A DNA stretch of 64,000 nt from Peptoniphilaceae bacterium (GCA_022779285.1 JALFST010000008.1:33531-97530); one strand, 5' to 3'. Numbered from the stretch's first letter, positions 1 through 9,643 are shown. Made by a program: numbers and translations. Notes: generated from the sequence alone by a model not told the origin.

Positions 1-3000
1 ATTCCACGGACAAATCGAGTGCCGAATTCCGGAATGCCTAAAGAGCCGTCATCACTATTGCTGTACTCATGCTTTGCATTCAGTGCCTTTGCGGAAGAAA
101 AAATGCTCATCGTCAGGTCATCATCAAAGCTGATGGATAGCGGATCAATCCCCGTCATTTCCTCCAGCTGCCGAATCACGGTCGGCGAAGTATGCCCCAG
201 CTCATCAAGCTTCAGCATACGGCCGCTCAGGTTTTTATAGCTGAAGTGCGTCGTGCGCACATCGGATTTGACATCATCGGCCGGAAACTGGATTGGGCAA
301 AAATCATAAATGTCCATGCTCTGCGGAACAATCATGAGTCCTCCCGCATGTTGTCCTGTAGTGCGCTTTGTGCCCTCAAGCATGCCCTGCAGGGATGCAA
401 TGCGCGCCTCGGTCAGCATATGATCTTCGTCAGGAATATAGCTCTGTTCCATATATTTTTTGATCATTCCGAAGGCGGTTTTGCTTTGAATTCCGGAGAT
501 GGTTCCTGCACGAAAAACCTTGCCCTGACCGAAAAGCTCCTCGGTATATTTATGAATGGTGGACATATACTCGCCCGCAAAATTCAAGTCGATGTCGGGC
601 TCCTTGTCTCCGTTGAATCCCAGGAACACCTCAAAGGGAATGGTATGTCCGTTTCGCTCCATGGGCGTTCCGCACTCCGGACAATTCTTAGGGGGCAAAT
701 CAAATCCGGATTCATAGCTTCCGTCTTCAATGAATTCACTGTGACGACAATGTGTGCAAATATAATGCGGAACTAATGGATTGACCTCTGTAATTCCGGA
801 CATGGTCGCAGCAAAGGAAGATCCTACGGATCCCCGTGAACCGACTAAGTAGCCATCCAAATTGGATTTTTTTACCAAACGCTGAGCGATCACATAGAGC
901 GAGGAATATCCGTTTTCGATAATGGATTTTAACTCTCGTTCCAAACGCTTTTCGACCACCTCCGGCAGCGGATCTCCATAGATCGATTTTGCGGTGGTTT
1001 CCGCCATCGTACGCAGCTCTTCATCGGCTCCCGGCAATTCCGGCGTAAAAGTTCCGTCGGGGATGGGATGTACCTCCTCAAAGCTCTCCGCTAATCTTTT
1101 CGGCGTGTCAACGACAAGCTGCCGCGCCAAATATTCCGGAAGCCAGGAAAATTCACCGAGCATTTCCTCTGTAGTGAAAAAGCGATATCTGCCGTTGTGA
1201 TCAAACTCGGTCCTTCTTTGATAATTTCGAAGTACATTATATGCCAGCCGTTCCCCAGGATTCAGATAGCATGGCTCTCCGATGGCGATACACGGCTTCT
1301 TCAATTCCTCCGACAGCCTGATCACCTGCTCTACAAGGCTCTTGTAATGCTCCTGATCGGACACGAGCTCACGCATCAAAGCCTTCTCGGTAAAAATAGG
1401 AGGCTCTACACAGAGAACATCCGCTTTCGCTGCGATCTCCAGCAGCTTTTTATGCGGAAAACGAAGAGAAATCGCTTCAAAAAGCTCTGAACCGACAAAG
1501 CCTGTCATAATCAAAAGGCCATCCCTTTTTTGAGCAAGCATTTCTTCAGGAAGTCCCGGTTCGCGATAAAAGAACTCTGTATTTGCCGCCGATACCATCT
1601 CATAAAGATTTTTTAGGCCCGACTGTTTTTGAACATAGATCATCGAACGGTATTCGTTATGACGGCATCTTGGAAATTCGGACGGCGTTTCGTTGATATT
1701 GGTCCAGTCAATCCCCAGCTCCTTCCATTCGCGGATAAGAGCTTGAAAAGCAAATCCAGTTGCCGTGGCATCATCAATGGCTCTGTGATGGTGCATGAGC
1801 GGTACACGCAATTCCTTTGTAATGGTATTGAGCTTGTGGTTTTTATATTCCGGATGCAGGCAGCGGGAAAGTCCCAATGTGTCCATATAAACCGGCTCAC
1901 AGGTTAAATTTAGGCGATGCGCATTTTCGCGAATAAAACCCACATCAAAATCCGCATTATGCCCAACCCAGATGCTGTCCTTTGCAAATTCCAGAAAGCG
2001 CGGAAGTACTTTTTCAATGGAATCCGCCCCTTGTACCATGGCGTCGGTAATGCTCGTCAGTTCAGTGATATGCCTGGGAATCAAACGACCCGGGTGTACA
2101 AATTCTGAAAATTCACCGACCTTTTCTCCATTCTCATAGCGAACAGCACCGATTTCGATAATGGCGTCATTGAAGCGCGAAAAACCGGTCGTCTCCAGAT
2201 CGAAAACCGTATATTTCCCGATGAGCGGATGTATATCAAGGTCAAAAAGATTGATCAGGATATGATGCTCCTTGCGCAGAATTTTTGCCTTGTATCCGTA
2301 AAGCGGCTTGATACCGGTGCCTTGAAGGGCTTGTGCCAGCAGCGGAAATGCCTGTACGGATCCGGTATCCGCCACTCCCACAGCCTCATGTCCCCATGAC
2401 TTCAATGTGTTTTTGAGTGTGCCGATGTCAATCAAGCCTTCCATATTGGACATCTGTGTGTGTACAGCAAATTCGATTCTTTTTTCAGGGGAGGAATCTT
2501 CTATCTTTTCCACGGTGCCCGGCTGCATTGCCGTAACGGAAAATAAATTCATTTTCTGAAAGGTATCGAATTGCAGCTGTCCTCGGACAATCACACCGCT
2601 TCCCTTGTGCACGCTTTGGTCAACCTTTTCCGCTTCGTTCGGATTGCAGAACATTTTGCAGCTCAATGCGCCGCCATATATGTTCTCCAGGCGAAAACGG
2701 TAAAGCGCCTTTCCGCTCTTCGTTACGATTTTCTCTATTTGAGTAACGGTGCCGCGTGTGACGCAATATCCCAAATCCTGCTGAACCTCCTCAATGCGAA
2801 TAATGGTCTCCAAATCATTCTTTCGAAATCGTCCGACTTGAAAATCACCATTCGTCTCAGTCTTCTGTACAGGTTGAGAGCTATGCGCAGCTTGTACAAC
2901 CGATATCGGCGTCTCGTAATAATCTGAAATTGCTGCAGGCGTCTCCATGCGATATGTGACATGGATTTCGCATGGGAAAATATCGGAAAGAGCTTGTTCC

Positions 3001-3134
3001 ATTTTCCGGCAATCAGGCTTTTCACCCTCTCCGGATAAAAGAAAATGCGCAGTATGCGCATTTTCATCATAAATCACCCGATCGACACGGATGTTTTTCG
3101 CATGTTCATTTTGTATTAAATCGCTCAGCTGCAT
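1..3134 (-). CDS. polC: DNA polymerase III PolC, alpha subunit (3' end cut by window edge)
   Basis: Replicative polymerase of Gram-positive bacteria, with built-in 3'-5' proofreading. I translated the minus strand from ATG at 3134 and it stays open to base 1, giving about 1,044 of the roughly 1,440 residues usual for PolC. Order seen: N-terminal region and OB fold, PHP half, inserted DEDDh exonuclease (D312 and E314 in FDLETTGFS, then VGHNADFD and HHRAIDD), second PHP half, four-cysteine zinc site (C793/C796 and CPEC), then palm with PDIDLNFAGEY. The exonuclease looks intact. The PHP motifs are degenerate: A223 in place of the first His of HxH, T257 where TDH has His, K282 and C622 at other usual ligand positions. 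It is last in the pyrH-to-polC cluster, 13 bases after ispG. The thumb and C-terminal part lie outside the window. Confidence 0.97.
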   Translation of the reverse strand, partial: MQLSDLIQNEHAKNIRVDRVIYDENAHTAHFLLSGEGEKPDCRKMEQALSDIFPCEIHVTYRMETPAAISDYYETPISVVQAAHSSQPVQKTETNGDFQVGRFRKNDLETIIRIEEVQQDLGYCVTRGTVTQIEKIVTKSGKALYRFRLENIYGGALSCKMFCNPNEAEKVDQSVHKGSGVIVRGQLQFDTFQKMNLFSVTAMQPGTVEKIEDSSPEKRIEFAVHTQMSNMEGLIDIGTLKNTLKSWGHEAVGVADTGSVQAFPLLAQALQGTGIKPLYGYKAKILRKEHHILINLFDLDIHPLIGKYTVFDLETTGFSRFNDAIIEIGAVRYENGEKVGEFSEFVHPGRLIPRHITELTSITDAMVQGADSIEKVLPRFLEFAKDSIWVGHNADFDVGFIRENAHRLNLTCEPVYMDTLGLSRCLHPEYKNHKLNTITKELRVPLMHHHRAIDDATATGFAFQALIREWKELGIDWTNINETPSEFPRCRHNEYRSMIYVQKQSGLKNLYEMVSAANTEFFYREPGLPEEMLAQKRDGLLIMTGFVGSELFEAISLRFPHKKLLEIAAKADVLCVEPPIFTEKALMRELVSDQEHYKSLVEQVIRLSEELKKPCIAIGEPCYLNPGERLAYNVLRNYQRRTEFDHNGRYRFFTTEEMLGEFSWLPEYLARQLVVDTPKRLAESFEEVHPIPDGTFTPELPGADEELRTMAETTAKSIYGDPLPEVVEKRLERELKSIIENGYSSLYVIAQRLVKKSNLDGYLVGSRGSVGSSFAATMSGITEVNPLVPHYICTHCRHSEFIEDGSYESGFDLPPKNCPECGTPMERNGHTIPFEVFLGFNGDKEPDIDLNFAGEYMSTIHKYTEELFGQGKVFRAGTISGIQSKTAFGMIKKYMEQSYIPDEDHMLTEARIASLQGMLEGTKRTTGQHAGGLMIVPQSMDIYDFCPIQFPADDVKSDVRTTHFSYKNLSGRMLKLDELGHTSPTVIRQLEEMTGIDPLSISFDDDLTMSIFSSAKALNAKHEYSNSDDGSLGIPEFGTRFVRG

Positions 3135-3147
3135 ATTGATTCTCTTT

Positions 3148-4203
3148 CTACTGCTGCATCTTTTCGATTTCCTCAATAAGAGCATCCAAAAGCTTTTCTT
3201 CCGGTACCTGACGAATGACCTTGCCTTTTTTGAAAATCACTCCGGAGCCGTTATTGCCGGCAATCCCGATATCCGCCTCACGCGCTTCCCCGGGGCCATT
3301 CACAGGACAGCCCATAATCGCTACATGGAGATTTTTTTTCATACCCCGAAGCCGATGTTCCGCTTTTTCCGCAATGCCGATCAGATCGATTTTGGTGCGC
3401 GCACATGTCGGACAGGATACAAGATCCACGCCTTCCTTGCGAAGGCCCAGGTCTTTTAAAATTTCGACGCCGATTTTTACCTCCTGCACAGGATCACCGG
3501 TGATCGAAACGCGCAGGGTATCTCCGATTCCTTCCGCAAGCAAAGTTCCGATTCCTACAGCGGATTTGATCGTTCCCGCAAAAGGCAGCCCCGCCTCGGT
3601 GACGCCTAAATGAAGAGGATAATCGCTTTTCTCAGAAAACAGACGATTCGCTGCAATCATAGTCGGCACACTGCTGGATTTTATTGCCACCTTAATCTGG
3701 TCATATCCGAAGCGCTCAATCTGCGAAACCTCTTCTAAAGCGCTATAAACCAATGATTCCACGTTGATACCATGATATTTTTCAATCATATCCTGATGCA
3801 CCGATCCCGAATTGACACCTACACGAATCGGAATCCTCTTCTTTTTTGCAGCAGATACGATTTCCCGGAGACGATCCTCTCCGCCGATATTGCCCGGATT
3901 AATGCGCAAGCCGTCACAGTCGTATTCTATTGCATAAAGAGCAAGGCGATGATCAAATTGAATGTCCGCAATCAAAGGAATATTCGTTCTTTCCTTAATT
4001 TTCGGAATTGCTTTTGCGTCCTCTAAGGAATTGATCGCGGATCGACTGATATCACATCCTGCTTCCTCGAATTGCAGAATTTGCCGAACAGTGGCATCAA
4101 TATCGGAGGTTATCGTATTGGTCATGGATTGCACACGAATCGGCGCATTCCCCCCGATCGTTACGCCGCCGACCGAAATCATCCTTGTTTTTCGTCTATC
4201 CAT
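3148..4203 (-). CDS. ispG: 4-hydroxy-3-methylbut-2-enyl diphosphate synthase (flavodoxin)
   Basis: Penultimate step of the MEP isoprenoid pathway: MEcPP to HMBPP with a [4Fe-4S] cluster. The 351-residue product has the N-terminal TIM-barrel start (VQSMTNT near residue 25) and the C-terminal cluster ligands in LVSCPTCARTK and MGCPVNGPGE, so it looks complete and active. The open frame extends upstream into rseP, but ATG at 4203 with GAGGGGGA in front fits the family start (MDRRKTR). It sits 14 bases after rseP and 13 before polC. The pathway enzyme dxr, commonly encoded two genes upstream, is not here. Confidence 0.97.
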   Translation of the reverse strand: MDRRKTRMISVGGVTIGGNAPIRVQSMTNTITSDIDATVRQILQFEEAGCDISRSAINSLEDAKAIPKIKERTNIPLIADIQFDHRLALYAIEYDCDGLRINPGNIGGEDRLREIVSAAKKKRIPIRVGVNSGSVHQDMIEKYHGINVESLVYSALEEVSQIERFGYDQIKVAIKSSSVPTMIAANRLFSEKSDYPLHLGVTEAGLPFAGTIKSAVGIGTLLAEGIGDTLRVSITGDPVQEVKIGVEILKDLGLRKEGVDLVSCPTCARTKIDLIGIAEKAEHRLRGMKKNLHVAIMGCPVNGPGEAREADIGIAGNNGSGVIFKKGKVIRQVPEEKLLDALIEEIEKMQQ

Positions 4204-4217
4204 AGCTCCCCCTCTGA

Positions 4218-5213
4218 TTAAAAAAGCTGAAGTACGTCCTTTACCGATACCAGGAGAATCAGTCCCATCAGTAAAGCAAAGCCCGCCATGGTAATGCGTG
4301 TCTCCCATGTCTTATTCATCGGTTTTCCGCGTAATTTCTCAATGATGATAAAGAGTAATTTGGATCCGTCCAGCGCCGGAATCGGAAGCAAATTAAAGAA
4401 GGCCAAATTTACTGAAATATAACCTGCAAAAAAAATTAATGGAGCAACGCCTTGCTTCGCAGCTTCTCCGATTGTCTTTACAACACCGATCGGCCCGGAT
4501 ACCGCTCCTAAGGAGAGACCTCCGGTGAATAATTTTCCGAGCACCACAAATAGCGAGATGAATGTTTCCCATAGCATTGTAAAGCCTGCCGGAACAGCAT
4601 GGAGAAGGCTTCGCTCCCGATGCGGTTGAAATCCGAGGATATAGGTTCCCTCCTCCTGCATGGGTGTCGTTTCCACCGTTTTATGCGTTCCGTCCTTTCC
4701 TTCCAACGCAACGGAAACGGTTTTACCTCCGCTTTGCTGCAGTACGGCGCTTAATTCCTCCAGATTCGAAACAGCCGTGTCGTTAACAGAGATCACCCGA
4801 TCCCCCACACTGGCGCCCGCCGTCTGAAATGCCGAATGATCCGTGAAGGTGCCGATCACAGGAACCGCTTCGCCGACCATCCCAAGATATAAGATAAAAC
4901 ACAGCAGCGCGATAAGAAGATTCATTACGGGACCAGCCAATATGGTGAGAAATCGCTGCCACGGTTTCGCGGCGTCAAAGCTGTCCGGAGATGCTGACTC
5001 CTCATCCTCCCCTTCCATCGCACAATACCCTCCTAAAGGAAGTGCACGAAGAGAATATAGAGTTTCGCCCTTCGTTTTTTTCCAGATGGCCGGTCCCATT
5101 CCTATAGAAAATTCATTGACGCGGATTCCTACGGATTTGGCAGCAAAAAAATGTCCACCCTCGTGGAAAAGAACAACAATAAAAAAGATAATAAAAGCAA
5201 GAATAATGCTCAT
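4218..5213 (-). CDS. rseP: Site-2 intramembrane zinc metalloprotease RseP/RasP
   Basis: Membrane-embedded protease that cuts transmembrane anchors such as anti-sigma factors and leftover signal peptides. The 331 residues begin with a membrane helix carrying the zinc motif HEGGH at residues 17-21, then a cytosol-facing region, one PDZ domain (about residues 110-190), and C-terminal helices with the third ligand motif NLLPIPALDGSKL. Length is normal for the one-PDZ Gram-positive type. It follows cdsA by 8 bases; in most relatives dxr lies between the two. Which anti-sigma factor it cleaves cannot be told from here. Confidence 0.96.
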   Translation of the reverse strand: MSIILAFIIFFIVVLFHEGGHFFAAKSVGIRVNEFSIGMGPAIWKKTKGETLYSLRALPLGGYCAMEGEDEESASPDSFDAAKPWQRFLTILAGPVMNLLIALLCFILYLGMVGEAVPVIGTFTDHSAFQTAGASVGDRVISVNDTAVSNLEELSAVLQQSGGKTVSVALEGKDGTHKTVETTPMQEEGTYILGFQPHRERSLLHAVPAGFTMLWETFISLFVVLGKLFTGGLSLGAVSGPIGVVKTIGEAAKQGVAPLIFFAGYISVNLAFFNLLPIPALDGSKLLFIIIEKLRGKPMNKTWETRITMAGFALLMGLILLVSVKDVLQLF

Positions 5214-5221
5214 TTCAGCTC

Positions 5222-6013
5222 CTAACTAAACCATGGTAGGTGAAAAAACAGCCATAGGAAAGGAAGCGCAAAGAGCACCGAATCATAACGATCCAGGATT
5301 CCTCCGTGCTCTCTTAAAACATGACTGAAATCTTTGATATTGGCATCTCTCTTGATCTTGGATGCAAATAAATCGCCAATCTGAGCGACAACAGATCCTG
5401 CCGCTCCGAATAACACTATGCCCAGCATCTTCGCGCTTGGATAAAAAAGCATCCGGAAGATTAAGCATAATATGATGCTCCCGATGATCCCTCCGATGCT
5501 TCCCTCTACGGTTTTTTTGGGACTGATTGCGGTCAGCTTATGCTTACCCAGCAACATCCCCACCAAATAGGCGAAGGTATCCGTTCCCCAGGCGACACTG
5601 AATGTGAAAAGAATCAGATGCTGCTCGCTCTTCTCATATAAAAGCGCAAAGCCGAAGAATATGGATATATATACATAAATAAAAATGGACGCCAAAAGGT
5701 CGGTTGTCTTTTGCTCGGCATTCTGCGTTGCACGGATTACCATACTCATCATCGGAATCAATAGGATGATAACGGCAATCGTCAGAGAACGTGTGAAATA
5801 AACCGACAGGAGTATCAGAAAATTCACAAGCATCAGCTCCGCATAATCCCGCCGGCGATGAATATGGAGCCCATTTGCCAGCTCCAATACGGCCATGGTG
5901 CTCAAAAAAACAATAAATAAGAAGAGCAGAAGCCGCGACCCCAAGAGAACAATGCCGAGATTGGTGACCACAATAAGAATACCCACGATTGTTCGAGAAA
6001 GAAAGGCAATCAT
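5222..6013 (-). CDS. cdsA: Phosphatidate cytidylyltransferase (CDP-diglyceride synthase)
   Basis: Makes CDP-diacylglycerol from phosphatidate and CTP at the membrane, the branch point for phosphatidylglycerol and cardiolipin. The 263-residue protein is a run of hydrophobic helices ending in the family signature region (KIKRDANIKDFS...HGGILDRYDS, about residues 215-245), whose Asp residues bind metal. Its ATG overlaps the uppS stop by four bases, so translation is probably coupled. Length is typical. Confidence 0.96.
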   Translation of the reverse strand: MIAFLSRTIVGILIVVTNLGIVLLGSRLLLFLFIVFLSTMAVLELANGLHIHRRRDYAELMLVNFLILLSVYFTRSLTIAVIILLIPMMSMVIRATQNAEQKTTDLLASIFIYVYISIFFGFALLYEKSEQHLILFTFSVAWGTDTFAYLVGMLLGKHKLTAISPKKTVEGSIGGIIGSIILCLIFRMLFYPSAKMLGIVLFGAAGSVVAQIGDLFASKIKRDANIKDFSHVLREHGGILDRYDSVLFALPFLWLFFHLPWFS

Positions 6014-6711
6014 TGCACTCCTCCGAAACGACGATTTCTATGCGCATATTCCTGAAAAGCACAATGAAGCTCTTCGATCGAAAAATCAGGCCATAAAGAA
6101 TCGGAAAACACAAACTCTGAATATGCATTTTGCCAGATCATAAAGTTGGATATGCGTTTTTCTCCACCCGTGCGGATCATGAGGTCTACCGGCGGAAACG
6201 AAGAGGTATCCAGAAACCTCTCAAAATTTTCCGGATTCAAATCCTCAGCCTTCATGCCGCTCTGCGCAGCTCTGCGAAAAGCGCGTAGAATTTCATCCTG
6301 TCCGCCATAATTTAATCCGATATTCAGTACCATGCCCGTATTTTTTTCAGACTTTATCAAGGCATATTTTACGGCCTGCTTTGTAGCAAAGGGAAGGCGT
6401 TCTATGTCTCCCATGATGTGAAGCCTGGAATTCTTTTCCATGAGCTCGGGAAGATAGTCTTTCACAAATTGAATGAGAAGCTGCATAAGCGCGGAGACCT
6501 CCTCCACCGAACGCTTCCAATTTTCTGTCGAAAACGCGTAGAGACTGAGAACCTCAACCCCCAGACGATTACATTCACGAGTAATCGATATTACATTTTC
6601 GCTTCCCCGGCGATGTCCCTCTGTACGAGGAAGACCACGCTGCAGTGCCCAACGGCCATTGCCATCCAGAATAATCCCCAAATGGCGAGGTACTTTCTCC
6701 AACTTTTCCAC
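6010..6711 (-). CDS. uppS: Undecaprenyl diphosphate synthase (isoprenyl transferase)
   Basis: Cis-prenyltransferase that extends farnesyl diphosphate to the C55 lipid carrier for peptidoglycan. The motif LDGNGRWA with catalytic Asp is at about residues 15-22, and RTGGEKRISNFM and SDSLWPDF, also family motifs, follow near the C-terminus. Length of 233 residues is typical. I take GTG at 6711 as start: it is preceded by AAGGG, and the reading MEKLEKVPRHLGIILDG matches the family. It sits between frr and cdsA, linking isoprenoid supply with lipid synthesis. Confidence 0.96.
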   Translation of the reverse strand: MEKLEKVPRHLGIILDGNGRWALQRGLPRTEGHRRGSENVISITRECNRLGVEVLSLYAFSTENWKRSVEEVSALMQLLIQFVKDYLPELMEKNSRLHIMGDIERLPFATKQAVKYALIKSEKNTGMVLNIGLNYGGQDEILRAFRRAAQSGMKAEDLNPENFERFLDTSSFPPVDLMIRTGGEKRISNFMIWQNAYSEFVFSDSLWPDFSIEELHCAFQEYAHRNRRFGGVQ

Positions 6712-6730
6712 CGGCTTTTCCCTTCCTATG

Positions 6731-7282
6731 TCAGATTTCCATCAGTTCCTTTTCCTTGGCCTCGGAAATCTCTTCAATTTTCTTTCCGACCTTGTCCGTC
6801 AATTTCTGCAAATCAGCTTCCTTTGCATAGCGATCATCCTCGGAAATTTCTTTCTCCTTTTCCGCTTTCTTAATGGCATCCATGGCATCACGACGTACGT
6901 TGCGCATGGCAACCTTAGCCTCCTCCTCACGCTTCTTCACTTCCTTTACAAGCTCCTTACGGCGTTCCTCTGTCAGAGGCGGAAACGGCAGACGAATGAT
7001 TTTGCCGTCATTGCTCGGCGTAATCCCAAGATCTGAGGCCAAAATCGCCTTCTCAATCGCTTTGAGATTGTTCATATCCCATGGCTGGATCGTAATCATT
7101 CTCGCTTCCGGCACATTTACGGTTGCAACCTGATTGAGCGGAGTTTCCGTTCCATAATATTCGATCGTGATATCATCGAGTAATTTCGGATTGGCACGTC
7201 CTGCACGAATATGAGACAGCTCATCTTTATAAGCCCGGATCGTTTTTTCCATACGTTCTTCAAAGGTTTTTTGTGAATACAT
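6731..7282 (-). CDS. frr: Ribosome recycling factor
   Basis: Splits post-termination ribosomes together with EF-G. The 183 residues show the canonical RRF pattern: early FEERMEKTI, the [10 protein letters not shown] segment, a central beta domain with VNVPEARM, and a charged C-terminal helix ([15 protein letters not shown]). The start ATG lies inside the end of pyrH (23-base overlap) with its own GGAGAAGAAT site, so it is coupled to pyrH. Confidence 0.98.
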   Translation of the reverse strand: MYSQKTFEERMEKTIRAYKDELSHIRAGRANPKLLDDITIEYYGTETPLNQVATVNVPEARMITIQPWDMNNLKAIEKAILASDLGITPSNDGKIIRLPFPPLTEERRKELVKEVKKREEEAKVAMRNVRRDAMDAIKKAEKEKEISEDDRYAKEADLQKLTDKVGKKIEEISEAKEKELMEI

Positions 7283-8003
7283 ATTCTTCTCCTTTTTCTT
7301 TACTGATTACCGTGCCGATTTCTTCTCCACGCGCGATGCGAACCATATTTTCCGGATCATCAATTCCGAAGACAATGATGGGCATATCATTATCCATAGC
7401 AAGCGACGTTGCAGTAGAATCCATGACGCCCAATCCGCGGTTGAGAACCTCGTGATATGTCAATTGATCAAACTTGACAGCATCCGCGTACCGGTTGGGG
7501 TCTTTGTCATAGACGCCATCTGTGCCTTTTTTCCCGAGGAAAATGCAGTCCGCATCAATTTCAAGCGCTCTTAATGCCGCCGTGGTGTCCGTAGAAAAAT
7601 AAGGAAGTCCTGTACCGGCGCCGAAAATCACAATTCTGCCTTTTTCAATATGTCGGATCGCACGCCTGCGGATATACGGCTCCGCAACCTCCTGCATTTG
7701 AATCGCAGTCTGAACGCGAGTTTCCACGCCCATCGCCTCCAGTGAAGCCTGGACTCGCAATGCATTGATGACTGTACCCAGCATCCCCATGTGATCGGAG
7801 GAGGCACGCTCAATATGCTGTGAGCTTCTTCCTCTCCAAAAATTACCGCCGCCGACGACAATGGCGATTTCCATCCCCATTTCATGGAGCTTTGCAATAG
7901 AAGCACAAATATCATCCACTGTGGAATCATCAAGTCCGATCCCCTGTTGACCGGCAAGAGCTTCTCCACTTAACTTTAAAATCACGCGTTTGTATGACTG
8001 CAT
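7260..8003 (-). CDS. pyrH: UMP kinase (uridylate kinase)
   Basis: Phosphorylates UMP to UDP for RNA, DNA and cell-wall sugar nucleotides. The 247-residue protein begins with the amino-acid-kinase glycine loop KLSGEALAG, then [11 protein letters not shown], and has the nucleotide-binding [19 protein letters not shown] segment. Length is typical. It is first in its transcription unit: a promoter-like TTGCTC-17-TAGAAT lies at 8035-8063, and frr follows with a 23-base overlap. tsf, which often precedes pyrH, is separated from it by a terminator and a HAD gene. Confidence 0.97.
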   Translation of the reverse strand: MQSYKRVILKLSGEALAGQQGIGLDDSTVDDICASIAKLHEMGMEIAIVVGGGNFWRGRSSQHIERASSDHMGMLGTVINALRVQASLEAMGVETRVQTAIQMQEVAEPYIRRRAIRHIEKGRIVIFGAGTGLPYFSTDTTAALRALEIDADCIFLGKKGTDGVYDKDPNRYADAVKFDQLTYHEVLNRGLGVMDSTATSLAMDNDMPIIVFGIDDPENMVRIARGEEIGTVISKEKGEEYVFTKNL

Positions 8004-8028
8004 GCCTGACCCCTTCCCTTTTATTTTC

Positions 8029-8063
8029 TATTCAATTCTAACATTGAATACCTGCCTGAGCAA
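8029..8063 (-). promoter_or_regulatory. Probable pyrH promoter with palindrome over the -10 box
   Basis: Minus strand reads TTGCTC (8063-8058), 17 bases, TAGAAT (8040-8035). A perfect 8-bp inverted repeat, TATTCAAT and ATTGAATA around a 6-base loop, spans 8029-8050 and covers the -10. It may be an operator or simply a hairpin; no T-run follows, so a terminator is unlikely. Confidence 0.5.
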
Positions 8064-8076
8064 TGAAGAGCAGATC

Positions 8077-8901
8077 TCATTTTTGATATGCCGACAGGAA
8101 ATTTCCGATTCCGTCGTCTTGATGAGTATCCATCGTAACAAAGTCGCAAACGCGCTGAATATCCGGTGCGGCGTTTTTCATCGCAACGGATATGCCGGCC
8201 GCTGCAAACATCGGAAGATCATTTTCCGCATCGCCGAAAGCCATCGTATTTTCTATAGCAATCCCCTGAAATTGAGCTGCCGCCCTGAGTCCATCCCCCT
8301 TTGTCCGAGTTCCGTCGGTAATTTCCAATACTGCAGGGCCTGACCGTGTAATATTGAGTGTTGAAAATGTTTTGCGAAGCGAAGGAAGTTCCTTTTCAAC
8401 GGTTTTGCCGCGCATGGCAAATAAGACCTTATGGATTTTTGAAAAATCCACGCGATCCAATTCCAATTTGCAAAAATGTAAATGGTTTCTCTCTACAAAA
8501 ACAGAAAAATCGCTTCGGCATTCCGGAGAGACGAGGAGATTGTCCTGAGAATAGAAGGCAATATCGCCCGGCCACTCCTTTAGCGTTGCGACAAGCCTTG
8601 CACACTCTTCTTTTTCCATTTTCTGATCTTCCAGGTATCTGTTTTGAGAAACATCGTATATCTGCGCACCGTTTCCCCCGACTATGACTCCTCCGTACCG
8701 GGAAAGCATAAGCTCCTTTGCATACGAGATCACCCCGCCTACCAATCTTCCTGAAATCAATGCGATTTTTCCGCCATTTTCCTGAAATGACAGCAGCTGA
8801 GCCTTGGTATTTGGCAGCAGAACCCCCTCGCGGTTGATCAAGGTGAAGTCAATGTCACTTGCTATGCATTGAATTTCCCGTCCTCGAATTTGAATCGTCA
8901 C
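8077..8901 (-). CDS. Cof-type HAD-superfamily phosphatase
   Basis: Predicted cytosolic phosphatase of sugar phosphates or nucleotides; the substrate is not predictable. The 274 residues carry all HAD motifs: SDIDFTLI (DxDxT nucleophile, with Phe in place of the usual Gly, residues 15-22), LISGR, the lysine in TKGDGLRAAA, and AFGDAENDLPMF with the metal Asp residues. The central Cof cap domain is present. The start is GTG at 8901, with AGGAG five bases upstream. It lies between tsf and pyrH, which are often adjacent, and only 17 bases after the rpsB-tsf terminator T-run. Confidence 0.9.
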   Translation of the reverse strand: MTIQIRGREIQCIASDIDFTLINREGVLLPNTKAQLLSFQENGGKIALISGRLVGGVISYAKELMLSRYGGVIVGGNGAQIYDVSQNRYLEDQKMEKEECARLVATLKEWPGDIAFYSQDNLLVSPECRSDFSVFVERNHLHFCKLELDRVDFSKIHKVLFAMRGKTVEKELPSLRKTFSTLNITRSGPAVLEITDGTRTKGDGLRAAAQFQGIAIENTMAFGDAENDLPMFAAAGISVAMKNAAPDIQRVCDFVTMDTHQDDGIGNFLSAYQK

Positions 8902-8918
8902 CCCATCTCCTTTCTCCT

Positions 8919-8956
8919 AAAAAAGGGTTCCGAGGTCAATGACTCTCGGAACCCTT
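8919..8956 (-). terminator. Intrinsic terminator after rpsB-tsf
   Basis: A perfect 12-bp stem, AAGGGTTCCGAG with CTCGGAACCCTT, and a 10-base loop. On the minus strand it is followed by six T. It sits just after tsf and directly before the ribosome-binding site of the HAD gene. Confidence 0.93.
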
Positions 8957-8977
8957 CGGACTGCAATGAATTTAAGA

Positions 8978-9643
8978 TTAAAGTCCCATTTGCTTTGCAA
9001 CTTCTTCTGCAAAGTTTTCTTGTTTTTTCTCAATCCCCTCTCCCACCTCAAAACGTGTGAAGCGGCGAATGACAATATTTTCACCGATTTTTGCGATCAG
9101 ATCCTTACGCACCTGATCGACGGTTTTGCCGGGATCCAAAATATAAGCCTGATCGAGCAGGCAAATCTCCTCAAAGAATTTGTTGAGACGGCCCTCTACC
9201 TTTTTTTCTGCGACAAAACGGCGTTTATCCTCCGGAAGATTTTCACTCTCATTCATCGCCTGTTGAATCAAAACTTCCTTTTCATGCTCCACAACATCGG
9301 CAGGAACATCCTCGCGGCTTACATATTTCGGATTCATGGAAGCCACCTGCATGCAGACATGCTTTACAAACTCTTGGAATTCACTGTTCTTGGCAACGAA
9401 ATCCGTCTCCGAGTTGACCTCCACCATCGATCCGATACGTCCTCCGTGAACATAAGAACCGATCAATCCTTCTGCGGCAATGCGGTTGCCCTTCTTCACA
9501 GACTTCGCCTCGCCCTTCTCACGAAGAATATCTATTGCCTTATCCATGTCGCCATTGGCATCTACGAGCGCTTTCTTAGCATCCATCATGCCGGCGCCGG
9601 TCATATCACGCAATTCTTTTACTTGTGCTGCTTTGATCTCCAT
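8978..9643 (-). CDS. tsf: Translation elongation factor Ts (short form)
   Basis: Exchanges GDP for GTP on EF-Tu. The N-terminal UBA-like domain has [15 protein letters not shown] (about residues 12-26), followed by the core with [10 protein letters not shown] that contacts EF-Tu. At 221 residues it is shorter than the roughly 290 of Bacillus EF-Ts and looks like the compact single-core type. This is a lineage form rather than a truncation, since the frame ends cleanly before a terminator. It is cotranscribed with rpsB, 21 bases apart. Confidence 0.96.
   Translation of the reverse strand: MEIKAAQVKELRDMTGAGMMDAKKALVDANGDMDKAIDILREKGEAKSVKKGNRIAAEGLIGSYVHGGRIGSMVEVNSETDFVAKNSEFQEFVKHVCMQVASMNPKYVSREDVPADVVEHEKEVLIQQAMNESENLPEDKRRFVAEKKVEGRLNKFFEEICLLDQAYILDPGKTVDQVRKDLIAKIGENIVIRRFTRFEVGEGIEKKQENFAEEVAKQMGL

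Noticed and set aside
192..776. Plus-strand open frames across 1-3130
   Set aside because: The minus strand translates without a break as PolC with exonuclease, zinc and palm motifs, so these are complements of polC. A suspected frameshift in polC was also dismissed this way.
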